A DNA stretch of 64,000 bases from positions 16,492,775 through 16,556,774 of the forward strand of contig NC_134032.1 of assembly GCF_964204645.1 (NCBI RefSeq), given 5' to 3'. The translations under genes and the position numbers were made by a program. The number at the start of each line of letters is the position of its first letter. Position 1 is the stretch's first letter. The notes under the pieces are model-generated. The model saw only the letters and a list, made by a program, of their open reading frames with translations, was not told the origin of the DNA and made no database searches. This stretch comes from Tubulanus polymorphus (lineage: Eukaryota; Nemertea; Palaeonemertea; Tubulaniformes; Tubulanidae). Positions 1 through 13,169 of the stretch are shown in pieces.

Positions 1-2083
1 GCCGCCGCATCAGGCGCAATTATTACACAGTTTACAGTCGCAACCAGGACGCAGCGTGCGCGATTAAACTACGATTACCAATAATCATCGTTTACTCTTA
101 CACTCTATTGTTATACGCTACACGATTGGTTTTGTTTGACTGTAGCGGAACAGTTACTCGTCTTCTCCGGGCAAAATAAACCCGAACAACAACTAACGCA
201 GTCAATATTGACAATCAATACGCCAGGGTATGCAGTAGGTCAGTTTAATTTGCGCAAAATCGAGAAGTTTTCACCCGCGCCGAGACCCCTTTTACTACTA
301 GTCGAATCTCTACGGTATTTTTCTATATTCACCGGCGCGAAACTGTTTTCAGTTGTGAAAAACGTTGCGTTGTTTATAGACGGATTTTTTCTCTGTAAAA
401 CTGTGCGCCTAATTTCACGATGTCGTTAAATGTAAAAAAAAATTCATCCGGAAAAATCTAAAACGTGATGGGAAGTAAAAATGAACAATTCTTTTCATCA
501 TTGTTATTTGCCCCGAAACGAAAGTGAAATTTAAACACTCCTCCCAGGGTGTATAACCTCCCAGGGTGTATAACCTCCCAGGATGTATAACCTCCCTGGT
601 AGTACGACCTCAAACATTATTTTACCTTTTATAGAGGTTTTTACAAGTTCTGCATTATTCACTATTATCAGAAATCTATAAAGTGATGAAAAAATATAGT
701 GATATAATTATATTTAAATCGATATTGCAGACGCCAGGTAACCTGACTAGTATCACTACTATAATAGTAAACTATATAGTATCTGTATATTTGTTATTGG
801 CAATGTGGATCAAACCAAAGTTCTACATGTACAGTAAAAGTAAATCTGGCAGATTTATCGTGGGATTTCTCACGCGCTCCAAGGAATGTCATGACGAAAG
901 AAAAGAGAAAAAACACATGCTTTTAAAAATCAGAAACTAAAGTTTTATCCACATTGCCAATTAACTGCCTATCCAGAACGAGGCTGGCGAATAATCGATA
1001 AAGATCAGACGATTTTATTGTTGTCTGTTGGTATGGTAACGACTTTACTAATTATAGAAAGATTGAAAGTCACGATGAGCAATTATTGCATCGTTAATGT
1101 GTTAATAACATCTGCTAAGAGTATCGATTGATTGATCGATCGATTGATTGATTGATGCGAGTCAGTGCGCGCAAACGAACTCAATTAATTGGGAGATGAT
1201 CACAGAGTGAAGAGTGGAGGGAAAATAGGAGAGAGGGGAGATGAGCGGGAGGGGATGGAGAGGAGGGAGAGGAGGGAGAGGAGGATGTGGTACCTTCAAA
1301 CGCTAATCATTAACTTTCATTCATTAAACAAAACCTTGCTACAGAACATCTTTTAGTGCCACTACAGAGGCGAATTAGGCGAATTAGGAATAAAGCGAAT
1401 CTGGTGGCACCATCTACCGACAGAACAAGTAAACAATAGTTATACCGTAGAAATAATAATCTAATTGTTTATGATGCGCTATCTTATAAAACAGTCGTCG
1501 TGCTGGGGTTACATTGAAATATTGTTTAATTGACAACGATTATGATAATATAATTGTTATAATACAATTAGAAAAACAAGAACATAAAATAAGATAGTAG
1601 AATAATAACAAACCTTCTTAAACAGATAAAACGCACGTCCCATTTCACTGAGTTCCAAACTTACCGTTCATAAATATCTACATTTTTAATCGATATAATG
1701 CTTATATTTTTAGTTAGGTGTGGTTTAAGCGCAATCTGCTGTTGAATATCTCTGGTATAAATGGAATATGTTGAATTCGGTCGTTTCTTTTCCGCTTGTA
1801 GCTGATCTAATCTCCCGAGTTTTGCTATATATTTCATGATCAAATTTCTTATCAAATCTATGAAGGTTAAACAAACGTACGCAATCTGAATGACGGATAC
1901 AGATATTCAGGTCTAGTCGTTCAATTGTGATAGCTAAGTTTCGCATATGCCTAGATAAGGATTAACTTGTAAAGTCGTATGAACCAGTTTTTATGCAATG
2001 TGCAAGTCAATTTTGAAACTAATCGTAATTGTATAATATAGTCATATGTACGCGTTAACTTAATGTAGAGATTTCGAGGATGT
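1..2083. other. Gene-free stretch upstream of HYKK
   Basis: I see no supportable gene here. The open frames are short, have no Met-started domain-like content and lack convincing splice partners. The only structured items are a degenerate run of about 17-bp units (core CCTCCCAGGGTGTATAA) at 539-598 and a GGGAGA-rich purine tract near 1205-1285. The rest is ordinary AT-rich intergenic DNA. Confidence 0.6.
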
Positions 2084-2310
2084 AGTCAGTGTAGTGTTAA
2101 AGAGTTGTGACAAGTCTAGTGCTAGGGTTGTGATCAGTGTAGTGCTAGGGTTGTGATCAGTGTAGTGCTAGGGTTGTGATCAGTGTAGTGCTAAAAGGTT
2201 GTGATCAGTGTAGTGCTAGGGTTGTGATCAGTGTAGTGCTAGGGTTGTGATCAGTGTAGTGCTAAAAGGTTGTGATCAGTGTAGTGCTAGGGTTGTGATC
2301 AGTGTAGTGT
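2084..2310 (+). repeat. 23-bp minisatellite next to the HYKK start
   Basis: Roughly ten tandem copies of a 23-bp unit with core TAGTGCTAGGGTTGTGATCA; some copies carry AAAAGG in place of the AGGG. The array ends only about 15 bp before the HYKK ATG at 2325, so it lies in the 5' untranslated region or proximal promoter of that gene. Confidence 0.93.
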
Positions 2311-2324
2311 GTAAGTAATTGGCG

Positions 2325-4342
2325 ATGTCGAATAAAAGGATCCCAGTATCCGTTACTGATGTTAAACGATTTATAGTCGATATTTACGGATTTCAACCGG
2401 TTGAAATTCGACCTTTTTCCGGAGGTTTCGACGACGCAAATTTCTATGTAAAACACGAAAATGGAATTGATGAATTTGTTCTGAAAATTCTAAACTCAAG
2501 ACAGTCGAGAGAACCTTCTCAAACAGGTATCAATATAACTTATATATTCATTACAATTTAACGACATCAATTTAGAATAGAATGTTTCTATTCAAGTTTC
2601 ATTTTGATGGATGATTTTATCGACTGAATTTTTCGGAATATTTCTTCTAATATCGATAATATCGATGCTATGTTTACAGTTGCTCGAGTTGGCGTAATGA
2701 ATTATCTGGTTGATTGCGGTATTCGAGCTCCTAAAATCATCCAAACTAAACACACACGACAGTTTTATACTATTACAGATATTCAATACCAAGCAGGTAA
2801 CCAGCTTTTCAACGACCTCTGTGGACTAATGGCTTAACTTACAAGGCTTGCGTGCTGGAGGCCGCCGGTTCGAGTCCCGCTAGGGTTAGGGTTAGCGTAA
2901 TAGTGATCTAGGGTTAGGTTTATAGTTAGAGCCAGGGTTACCAGCGAGCAAGCCTATGGATTTTTATGGTATTTTTTGGTCCAGTGAGGTATTTTTGTCT
3001 CTTTTTTATAACTACCTTTTTTTAACTACCCTCGTACGTTTCTAGTAGATGCAGCAACTGACCGCCAGATGGCGAGTGTGATTTAGACATATCGTAGCCG
3101 GCGGAGGCTCCCACAGTTGAATACATAATAAAAATGATATTCTGTTGTAGATGGTAAAACAATGAATGAAGTGGAATCGAACTGTTCTAACGATTCTTTA
3201 CCTGGTGGTGAGTGTGGAGAGAGTGGGAGACATTTGATCTGGTTACAGAACTACATCCTCGGAATCGCATACGACAGCGACCACGTGGAAACCACGTTAC
3301 AATTATATTTTGAAATCGGAAAATTTGCTTCCTCGCTTCATAAACATTTATTGGTAAGCAGAGTGTAACTTCCGTCCTCACCACTCCCCCGCCTGGGCTC
3401 GCAATGGAACTACCGTCCTCCCATTCCCCCCCTGGGCTCGCGATGGAACTGTTCTCCTCCACCATTCCCCGCCTGAGCTCGAATCAGTTTAAAGTCATTA
3501 TTCAATCTTTAAGTGAAACTCTAAGAAAGCTATAGTGTATTATTTCACTGACTCATGTGTGACTATTTTCAGAATTGCGCAGATAGTTTGAAGTCAACTC
3601 TAAATGTAATCGGTGAATGGAGTTTAATGAATGTCGTGAATCAACGATATTTACTGAAATCAGTTAGAAATATTAAACAGCGTGAATTACTCGATGAAAT
3701 CGTTACACAGTTCGAACGTGTTGTTGTTCCACAACTCGCTAGGTGTCGCGCAAGTAAATATTCTTAATCAGGGTAGATCTCTTGTTTAACAGTAGACTGC
3801 GCGCGCGGTGTTACAACAAGTGAATTCTAGTGTAGTTAGAAGTAGTTAGCTTTATGGCAAGCCGCATGCAGTCTTTGTACTGTATTTAACATTCAGTTTA
3901 AAGGAATAGTTGTTTTCGTTTTTTAGGTATTGTTCACGGGGATTTGAACGACGAAAATTTACTCCTAACTCGAGATAACTCCGATAGATGGCGTCTGGAA
4001 TGTTTCATAGATTATGGAGATTGTATCTATTCCTATACGATATTAGATATAGCAATAGCGATCATGTATTTTACATGTTTTAACAAAGGTCACGATATTT
4101 TTGATATCGTTCGAAATATTCTAGCCGGTTATTTGTCGAATTTAGATATTGCCGAAACGGATCGATCGGTGCTGAGAATCTGTATCTGTGCTCGTTACGC
4201 TCAGAGTTTAATGATGGGAATAAACACATTCGAGGAAGATAAAACAAAAACATACGCGCTAAAAATACCGACAATTGGCTGGAGTCGATTAGAAAAATTG
4301 TGGAACGCCACCGCAGACGAGCAGTCGAAATGGTGGCCATAA
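2325..4342 (+). CDS. HYKK: Hydroxylysine kinase (AGPHD1/HYKK), complete, 5 exons
   Basis: Exons: 2325-2526, 2680-2796, 3151-3353, 3573-3753, 3927-4342 (TAA). Every intron is GT-AG and the phases close, giving 1119 nt and 372 residues, about the length of the vertebrate enzyme. Members of this aminoglycoside-phosphotransferase-like kinase family phosphorylate 5-hydroxy-L-lysine with GTP in lysine and collagen-derived hydroxylysine breakdown. The Brenner catalytic motif HGDLNDEN lies at residues 238-245 and the metal-binding Asp in IDYGD at 263. The N-lobe segment EFVLKI carries the expected nucleotide-binding Lys. The nearby TTG at 2319 is not used; the first ATG is at 2325. Intron 2 holds a tRNA-like SINE head. 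An AT dinucleotide run follows the stop codon. The substrate is inferred from the family; the kinase fold assignment is firm. Confidence 0.95.
2812..2900 (+). mobile_element. tRNA-derived SINE head in HYKK intron 2
   Basis: About 75 nt look like a tRNA gene with internal pol III promoter boxes: an A box TGGACTAATGG and a B box GGTTCGAGTCC, followed by CTAGGGTTAGGGTTAG. The same B box plus CTAGGGTTAGGG tail occurs in the copies at 21945-22350 and 27623-28003, so this is probably a diverged or truncated member of that family, not a functional tRNA. Confidence 0.65.
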
Positions 4343-4394
4343 TCAATATAGAAAAAAACTCACTTTCCTTCGGTCGTTTCTTCAATACGAAAAT

Positions 4395-4395
<1 letters not shown>

Positions 4396-4458
<63 letters not shown>
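4396..4458. repeat. (AT)n microsatellite
   Basis: About 30 uninterrupted AT dinucleotides, starting some 54 bp after the HYKK stop codon and so probably within its 3' untranslated region. Confidence 0.95.
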
Positions 4459-4460
<2 letters not shown>

Positions 4461-5897
4461 GTTACGGTCGCCATTTTGTTTCAACCAGAAACCGACTCAA
4501 CTCTAAATGTTTTCGGTGGCCAGGTATTTGAAATAGATATTTGATTGAATTTTATGTAAATATCCCAGATTTATTTTCTTCAAGCGATGAACTCTCTTCG
4601 AGGCCCAGTTTCACCACAGTTTCTCCTTTCTTCTACCTTTGTTTCACTTCAATCCTATTGTTAGTTTTCCTTAGAAGTAAATATGTCTGTTTAGTTATGG
4701 CTGAAATGGCTGTTAGTGTTGTGATAACATGGGCTTCGCTTGGAGAATAAGGCCCTTTTCGATTTGACCGATTTCACCGGTTTGAGCTATAGTCAATACT
4801 GTTGATCTCGTACATCATAGTTCGTTTTTTGTTTTTGAATAATATATTCTGAATGCACTACGATATGTTCTTTGTCGGTGTGCCCCCATCACGCGGTGTG
4901 CCCCCTCACGCGGTGTGCCCCCTCACGCGGTGTGCCCCCATCACGCGGTACTCACATCAGCTCTCAGGGTCAATCATCCATCTACTGACCATTGTGTAAT
5001 CACGTGGATAAAAATAATCAGAGGCTCAGAGAAAGATGAAAGAATAGTTGTATTCGTGTGATTAGTGGCGACTAGTGAGAATTCGAGTGGAGGATTACTG
5101 CATCTTACTGTTATAATCATCATCCAGCAGGCTGCCACACTGCAGGCTGCCACATTGCAGGCTGTACGCAGGACCGGGGCTGCTGGTTATCTTCTCTTCT
5201 CTCTTGTCTCTTCTATCTTTTGTCCCATGAGCCCCAGTAGAATTATGTTTTATGTATGTTTGATATGCCGAATATCGTGGATAGTAGGAAGAGAGTGAGA
5301 GAGAGAGGCAAAGAGAGCTAGGCGCACTGTGTGAATTGATGTGTATCTTTAAACGACTGATATGAGATTCACTCTCTGAGTAGTTAATGGCTTCTTCTTC
5401 CCTCGCTTCCCTCACCCCATATACAATAATGTGTATGCATTATTTAACTACCAGTCGTAACATCAACATCTTTCATTGCATTTTGTGCTGTGCGAATCGA
5501 GACGACACGATTCGTGTATGAGATCTCACTAACTTGTGTTAATCTTCACGAATCCCGAAATAAACGCAAACTGTATAAACTACTTGTAAGAAAAAAAAAA
5601 ACATGAGGATTTTATATCGATATTTAGAAACGAATTAAACTATAATCGGTTTCTCAAAAACGGATCTAAAGTAGTGACGACAGTTAAAGGTGTGTATCAG
5701 TGAGGACAGGTCTGTGTCAGTGAAAGTTCTAGGAACTGCGGTCTAATTTCGAGTGGAATTTCAGGTATGTTTCTCTAATTCGGTGAAGAATTTGAATCAG
5801 ATGTGAATTTTCACATCACACGCTCAGTATCTACACATTCTAATTATTTATAATCTATCTTTGCTCGTATTTCGACCTCTCGTCTCTCGTGCCTGTC

Positions 5898-6472
5898 CCT
5901 CCGACTCCCTGTGTCACCCTCCGTCTCCCTGTGTCACCCTCCGACTCCCTGTGTCACCCTCCGTCTCCCTGTGTCACCCTCCGACTCCCTGTGTCACCCT
6001 CCGTCTCCCTTCGTCTCCCTGTGTCTCCCTCCGACTCCCTGTGTCACCCTCCGTTTCCCTGTGTCTCCCTCCGTCTCCCTGTGTCTCCCTCCGACTCCCT
6101 CCGTCTCCCTGTGTCTCCCTCCGCCTCCCTGTGTCTCCCTCCGTCTCCCTGTGTCTCCCTCCGTCTCCCTGTGTCTCCCTCCGTCTCCCTGTGTCTCCCT
6201 CCGTCTCCCTGTGTCACCCCCCGACTCCCTGTGTCACCCTCCGTCTCCCTGTGTCACCCTCCGTCTCCCTGTGTCTCCCTCCGTCTCCCTGTGTCTCCCT
6301 CCGACTCCCTGTGTCACCCTCCGACTCCCTGTGTCACCCTCCGTCTCCCTGTGTCACCCTCCGTCTCCCTGTGTCTCCCTCCGTCTCCCTGTGTCTCCCT
6401 CCGTCTCCCTGTGTCTCCTTCCGTCTCCCTGTGTCTCCCTCCGTCTCCCTCCATCTCCCTCTGTCTCCCTGT
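5898..6472 (+). repeat. 18-bp pyrimidine-rich minisatellite
   Basis: About 575 bp of units close to CTCCGTCTCCCTGTGTCA, with CTCCGACTCC and CTCCGCCTCC variants. Units of 18 bp without stop codons keep all three forward frames open, which explains the long spurious ORFs here. The strand is strongly C/T versus G/A asymmetric. Confidence 0.95.
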
Positions 6473-6896
6473 GCCTAATTTCTACCTCCCAGGTTTAGAT
6501 ACATATATATTTATAAGCGAGAATGATGAGAATGAGACTGCAGTGAGATGGATTGAGGGAGACACAATGTGTGGTTCTATAGCAGTGACGGGACTGTTTA
6601 TCTCAGTCCTCGCTCGATTGAATTGAATGGGCCACCACGGCAATCAGCGGCAATCAGGTTTTATCAATGGGCCGTTTCTCACAGGGAGAGGTTGGGAGAG
6701 GTTGGGAGGTTTGGGAGGTTGGGAGAGGGGGTATCGTGTTACTTAATTATGTGGTTTTTAATGTTTTGTGTGGCGCCGATGAATGAGAACAGTTTTATAG
6801 ATATAAACAGTTGTTTGATTAATCTTACAATAGAGCAGTAACAACAGTCAGTCATTCAGTTAGTCAGTTAGTCAGTCAGTCAGTCAGCCAGCCAGC

Positions 6897-6946
<50 letters not shown>

Positions 6947-8550
6947 TGAACTTTTCGTCTCCCCTCCCCCTCCACTAACAGTCAATCTGTTTGTGATCGC
7001 TGTGAAGTTTTCGTGGCTCCGACGAAATTTCGTTTCATTTGAGAAAATGATCACGTCTTGTAGATTACTGCGGTTAAATTAACCTGAAAGTTGACACGAT
7101 GTCAGAGCGCAGTCGACACGCAGGTTATCAACAGATATATCAGTCACAGCGATGATGTTTAGCATCATTACTCTGTCAAGGGAAGATAATTCTCTAGTCT
7201 CCGTGGAAGCTTCAATGACTCGAGGAGAGACGAGAAATTACGAGGTAATAGTATCTGTAAGGTCACTCGGACCAACCCGAGGGAACATCTCTACAGGAGT
7301 ATGGGGTTGTGGTCTAGGTCACGTGGAGCACCCCCCGGTTACCGGTGGTTCGAAGTTGATTAGAGTTTTTCCCGTGAAATTCCCGAGTCACGTCGAACAC
7401 CACGTGACAGTGTCTTATAAAACTAATTCATTCTATCTCTCAATAGCGCACCTGCTACACACTGTAGCGTTAACTGTATCTGCTGCTGTTCCTGCTGTTA
7501 CTGGAGGGGGCTGTCAGGTCTGGTTCATTCACCCGTTAAGTACTGAACGCGATCCGAGAAGCAGTTTCGAGTGAAATAGAAAACACATTTTTAACAGAAG
7601 TGTTTTGTAAAAGGTTTTATCACACACTCCAAGAGGAACCTCTTCGGGAGGGAATCCCCTCGGACGGGTATCACCTCGGGCGGGTATCACCTCGGGAAGG
7701 TATCACCTCGGGAGGGAATCCCCTCGGGCGGGTATCACCTCGGGAAGGTATAACCTCGGGAGGGAATCCCCTCGGGCGGGTATCACCTCGGGAGGGAATC
7801 CCCTCGGGCGGGTATCACCTCGGGTGGGTATCACCTCGGGGAAACCTTGTCACAGGGCGAGACTGGATGACCCGGGACCAACCTCAAAATTCTGGAGGAA
7901 TTCCGGCGGGTTACGGTATGTACGGACGGGTTACGGTATGTACGGACGGGTTACGGTATGTACGGACGGGTTACGGTATGTACGGACGGGTTACGGTGTA
8001 ATGTATGAGAGATAAACTCAGTTCGGGTGAAGAACCTAATTCCAAATTAGCTATAAGCGCGCATACACGCACGGACAGTGATAGACTCATCTTCTTTACA
8101 CGATTCTTCATCCAACTGGAAAAACAGTCCATAATAAGTGTCTATACCGGCGTCGGTAGCCGCTCACGCCCGCTCCTCACTGACTGACTGACTGTTACAA
8201 TTCAATTATACCACGAGAGATGAGAGAGAGAGAGCGCAGGTCGAACAGACTAATCCCATTACTAACTTACATATAGACGACGTGTTACACCGAACCAAAC
8301 GAAATAACATCTTCCCTTCTCCATCTCTCAGTCCCCTCCCTCTCCCCTCCCTCTCCCCTCTCTCCCCTCCCTCTCCCTCTCCTTCGCTCAGCCCCCTCCC
8401 TCTCCCCTCCCTCTCTACCCTCCCTCCCCTCCCTCTCCCTCTCCCTCTCTCAGTCCCTCCCTCTTTCACCTCCCTCTCCCCTCCCTTTCCCTCTCTCAGT
8501 CCCCTCCCTCTCTCACCCCCTCTCTCACCCCCTCTCTCGGCCTCCTACAT

Positions 8551-8877
8551 GGGGCGGACCCAGATGGAGGGGTACGTGGCGCCCCCTATTTTCTGCGGAG
8601 CAAATAATTTTTTCTAGCCACTTCTTGCGTTACTGAGGACCGAATCGTCATCGCCGAATAAATTATTTTCTTTCTATTATATTGCAAAAGTGCGCTCAGA
8701 ATGGACCATTACGCGCTTGGTGGGGGAGGCCAGATCCCCTGATGGTTTAACTAGTATCGTAGAGCGACGGAGATCAATGTGGAAACCACCACTTCGTGGA
8801 CCGCGTGAAATATTATACAGTGACTTATTGATTTCATTTACGACCCCCTAAGTTTTTCCAAATGCTGGATCCGCCCC
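8551..8877. mobile_element. Possible MITE-like element with 13-bp inverted ends
   Basis: GGGGCGGACCCAG at 8551-8563 is matched by CTGGATCCGCCCC at 8865-8877, whose reverse complement differs at one position. TACA flanks both ends, a possible 4-bp target duplication. The interior of about 300 bp has no coding potential. The match is short, so this is a candidate only. Confidence 0.35.
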
Positions 8878-9487
8878 TACACAGCCCTCTATCACCTCTT
8901 CTCTCCATCTGCCTCTGTCTGGTTACACTAGATCCAATACGAACAGTAAGACATGACCGGAATAGTGATTCAGACATGGGTCATTTTTCATTTCGTTTAG
9001 CTTTAACAGTAATCTCAATAATGCCGCTAGTGATCCTAGCTGAGACGCTATAGCTCGCGCTATCTACATCGCTACAGGCCACGCCGTCACTTCACTTTAC
9101 AAAATCAATTTATATTGTCATCTTTATATCTTTATAGCCCGCGTTTACTCCGCCATTTTTAATCCTAGTTTGACGAGTCAGAAAACTGCGAACATTAGAT
9201 TTTGTCGTTCAGATTTCAGATTCATCGCGCATCTGGAGAGGCTGAAACATAAAACATGATCACATTCAATTAAACCATATTGATTGATCTCTTCTCATAT
9301 CTATAGTTGAATATATCTAGTGTTTTGTTATCACCGCTAGACGGGATCGACTGAGGGTAGGGGTTAGGGGTGTAATCTGATATGATATTGAATATAAAGC
9401 CTGTTTAAATGCTACGTAATTATTTTCGTAATGATTAGATATTTATTTAGGTTTCTCTTCGGGAATTGGGAATAGTTGAATATATCT

Positions 9488-9911
9488 AGTGGAACACACT
9501 CTAAGTGGAACTCAGTTCAGTGGAACACACTCTAAGTGGAACTCAGTTCAGTGGAACACACTCTAAGTGGAACTCAGTTCAGTGGAACACACTCTAAGTG
9601 GAACTCAGTTCAGTGGAACACACTCTAAGTGGAACTCAGTTCAGTGGAACACACTCTAAGTGGAACTCAGTTCAGTGGAACACACTCTAAGTGGAACTCA
9701 GTTCAGTGGAACACACTCTAAGTGGAACTCAGTTCAGTGAAACACACTCTAAGTGGAACTCAGTTCAGTGGAACACACTCTAAGTGGAACTCAGTTCAGT
9801 GGAACACACTCTAAGTGGAACTCAGTTCAGTGGAACACACTCTAAGTGGAACTCAGTTCAGTGGAACACACTCTAAGTGGAACTCAGTTCAGTGGAACAC
9901 ACTCGAAGTGG
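9488..9911 (+). repeat. 31-bp minisatellite, about 13-14 copies
   Basis: Nearly identical 31-bp units containing GTTCAGTGGAACACACTC. Units differ by only a few substitutions, indicating recent homogenisation. The same core is found in reverse orientation in the array at 12287-12620. Confidence 0.96.
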
Positions 9912-12286
9912 ATGTTTTGATAAATGCGGAAATCCGGAGCTTTAAAACAGTTTATTCCAAAATATTTGAATTTTTATAATTAGTATAAGATTTTAGACAA
10001 ATTACAGCTAGGATTTTTATACGGATACAGCGCTGTCTTTGAGATAGATAGCTGTCTGTCTGGCTGTCTAAAGTAGGCAGGTCAGAGACACGTGTTTTTG
10101 AATGATTTGACGATGAATTGTTATGAGAAACTAAGATTACTTTGAACTCACGTATTACAGTGTCACCCAAACGACACGCTCGTCTCGTCTCATTGGCTTA
10201 TTGGGAATGACGTGCAATGCGTTCAGTCGATGGAATGATTGCCTTGTTACCGCCGCGGCGTTCATCGAATCCTGCAGAATAGGAAGGGGCGCGGGGAGGC
10301 AGGGCGCGGGGGGCCGTGGGTGTCGCTACAGCTCAGCGCGCTACAAATTGAACAAATTATGATACAACGACCATGAATTGTAAAATGATGATGAACTCCG
10401 TGAGATGACTGCACAATCACAGTTCTCTACCTCTATCTACCTCTCTATACCTCTATCTACCTCCTCACAGCACATCTGATATTAAATCAGTCGTTTCTAT
10501 GAGTGAGTGAGTGAGTGAGTGAGTGAGTGTGAGTGTCTCTCGCTCATTGTTTCTCGTGTCTGTCGCGTTGTAGGTCGCAATAAATAGTCACCGAAACCTC
10601 GACTTCATCGTGTAAATGTTTTGAACTAGCAGAGTTCTACCTGTCGTCCTCAGTGCTCTGATAGCTGATCAATCCAAAAGGGTTTAGGGGGTGACGGGGG
10701 TGTAGGGGGTAGGGGGGAATGGTTGTAGTGTGTATGATGATTGAGTCACTGTTCTACTGATAGATGTTATTTGTATTGACGCAATGTGGCGCGGACTGAT
10801 GTCTGGATGTCGCGATTGGATGCGGTCCTGACTTTATGATTAACCGGAAATAGTCGTCCGAAAATCATTAATGATCCGCAGTCACATGTGACTAGCTCCA
10901 CTAATCACACTTCCGGATAGCGAGGCATTTCGGGAACTATTTTACAGATACGTGCATGACAAAAATATGTGAGTTGTTTGTGAATTTGAGAGAGGAAATC
11001 AAACCGTCAGTAGAACCCGGTGCGCGCGCGTGCGCAGTCTCTACAAATCCACATTGATTTATCTGAAACTACAATTCGATCACTAACCATATCGGTCACG
11101 TGACAAAAATCATTTCATGAGAAAAGATAATATAACGCAGGCGGAAGTGGAGACTGATTTGCAAAGGGTTCGCTATCATTCGATCAGAGCTTATGGATCT
11201 CGACATATCTTTTACTCGGCTATTAGAATCAGTCCATGGACCTCTAGGGCTTCAAACATTTCTGTAACAGAAAATCGATATACATACATATATACATAAC
11301 TAGCGTGTTCAATAGACTATTGAAGAGTACAGGACATTTTATAAATGCGCTTCACTTCACAAATCCAATGACTCTTTCAGCGAAGACATAAAAATTCGGT
11401 TTATTTACAAAGACAAGTTGACGCTAATTATAACGAAGCCGTTCTAGTGACTAGTGACTAGTGACTAGTGTCTACAGTCAGGGGAGCCTTTGTTAATTAC
11501 AGGAAGATGGAAGATTCACCGATTATCCATCATCGCTTTAATTACAATCCAAACCGTCGTCATTTCACTTGCAAATTACAACTTTACACCAACTCAACAC
11601 CGATACACGAAATCTATATCTTACAAATAATCGATATTTGATAACAGGTGCCCGTCCCCTAATAACAAACAGGTGCCCGTCAGTGTTGTTTACTTCGTTT
11701 AAAACTTCAATAATCAATATTTTGAATAATTAAAAACGTTCGCAAATTTTGAATCGTGGAAGATAAAAGATTGAAAAAAAGCCCGAGGGACAAAATACGT
11801 TCAATTTCTGAAGTGTTCCATTAGTGTTTGATCTCTGAATAGATGATAAACACGCACACCCGCACACGCACACGCGCGCGCGCGCACGCACACGCACACG
11901 CACACGCACACCGATGGTGTATATTCTCTGTAGCAATAATTCATAAATAATCACTAGAGATTTGTCAAATGTGGCAGCCTCGTTATCAGTGAGTTTTTCA
12001 TGTGAATCGCGTTTGGTAGATGTCACGTGTCAGACCTGAGCATCTTTATCGAAATATCACCATAAATCATGGGCGGTAAAAGACACCGAGGGAGAGAGCG
12101 GTGAGAGCAGTAAGAGCAGTAAGAGCAGTAAGAGCAGTAAGACGCAATGAAGTGTGGTTTCTGATGAGTTGAAACACCGAGGGAGATCCAAACAACGCAA
12201 CAACAAACTCATCACGTGTTACCAGTTATATACTCCGAGACCGGGCCTCCACAAAGTCCTTCACCTTCACACAATAACGCGGTATA

Positions 12287-12620
12287 ACCGACCGCTGTGC
12301 GGGAGTGTGTTCCACTGAACCGAGTCGCACTGCTGTGCGGGAGTGTGTTCCACTGAACCGAGTTGCACTGCTGTGCGGGAGTGTGTTCCACTGAACCGAG
12401 TTGCACTGCTGTGCGGGAGTGTGTTCCACTGAACCGAGTCGCACTGCTGTGCGGGAGTGTGTTCCACTGAACCGAGTTGCACTGCTGTGCGGGAGTGTGT
12501 TCCACTGAACCGAGTTGCACTGCTGTGCGGGAGTGTGTTCCACTGAACCGAGTTGCACTGCTGTGCGAGAGTGTGTTCCACTGAACCGAGTTGTACTGCT
12601 CAGCGGGAGTGTGTTCCACT
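12287..12620 (-). repeat. 38-bp minisatellite, about 9 copies
   Basis: Units of about 38 bp with core GAGTGTGTTCCACTGAAC. Three open frames on the minus strand are by-products of the repeat. Its reverse complement shares about 22 of 23 bases with the unit of the 9488-9911 array. Confidence 0.96.
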
Positions 12621-12986
12621 GCTGTACAGTCACATCATGTGACAAATTCACTGAACACAATTTATACATGTGTTTTTAGGTTGTAACAACGAATTGATCG
12701 ATCGATTTAGAGTGAGTGTGATGTTATATAGACCTACCACTACTGAACTGAAACGAGTGTCTACTGTAACATCGGTCACGTGACTAACCGACCGATAGAA
12801 TGTCCCTGTTCTATGTATGATTAAACAGATTGTAAATGGAGGTCGGGAGAAAGAGGGACAAAGAGTGGGTGCCGGTGGGTGCCGATTACTGGATAGTCCT
12901 TCGATAGCTCTTGACACGTGACTGGTTCAGATGAATATCAATTACATACACGTCTGAATTACTAATCATTACAAAATACTGAAAAG

Positions 12987-13169
12987 ATACCAGAAATACA
13001 GCGGTTACAGATACCAGAAATACAGCGGTTACAGATACCAAAAATACAGCAATTACAGATACCAAAAATACAGCAATTACAGATACCAAAAATACAGCAA
13101 CTACAGATACCATAAATACAGGAATTACAGATACAAAAAATACAGCAGTTACAGATACCATAAATACAG
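12987..13169 (+). repeat. 24-bp minisatellite
   Basis: About seven copies of a 24-bp unit with core ATACAGCAATTACAGATACC. Because 24 is a multiple of three it produces a repetitive open frame on the minus strand, which I do not regard as coding. Confidence 0.9.

Noticed and set aside
2812-2893. Functional tRNA gene
   Set aside because: A and B boxes are present but I could not build a complete cloverleaf with paired acceptor ends, and the tail matches the SINE family.
5861-6626. Three overlapping long open frames on the + strand
   Set aside because: All come from an 18-bp tandem repeat without stop codons; no domain or splice support.
7152-7574. 140-codon open frame
   Set aside because: No recognisable motif, no splice context and codon content like random AT-balanced DNA.
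12212-12669. Three long minus-strand open frames with repeated HTPAQQCNSVQW-like units
   Set aside because: Repeat by-products of the 38-bp array; three frames open at once.
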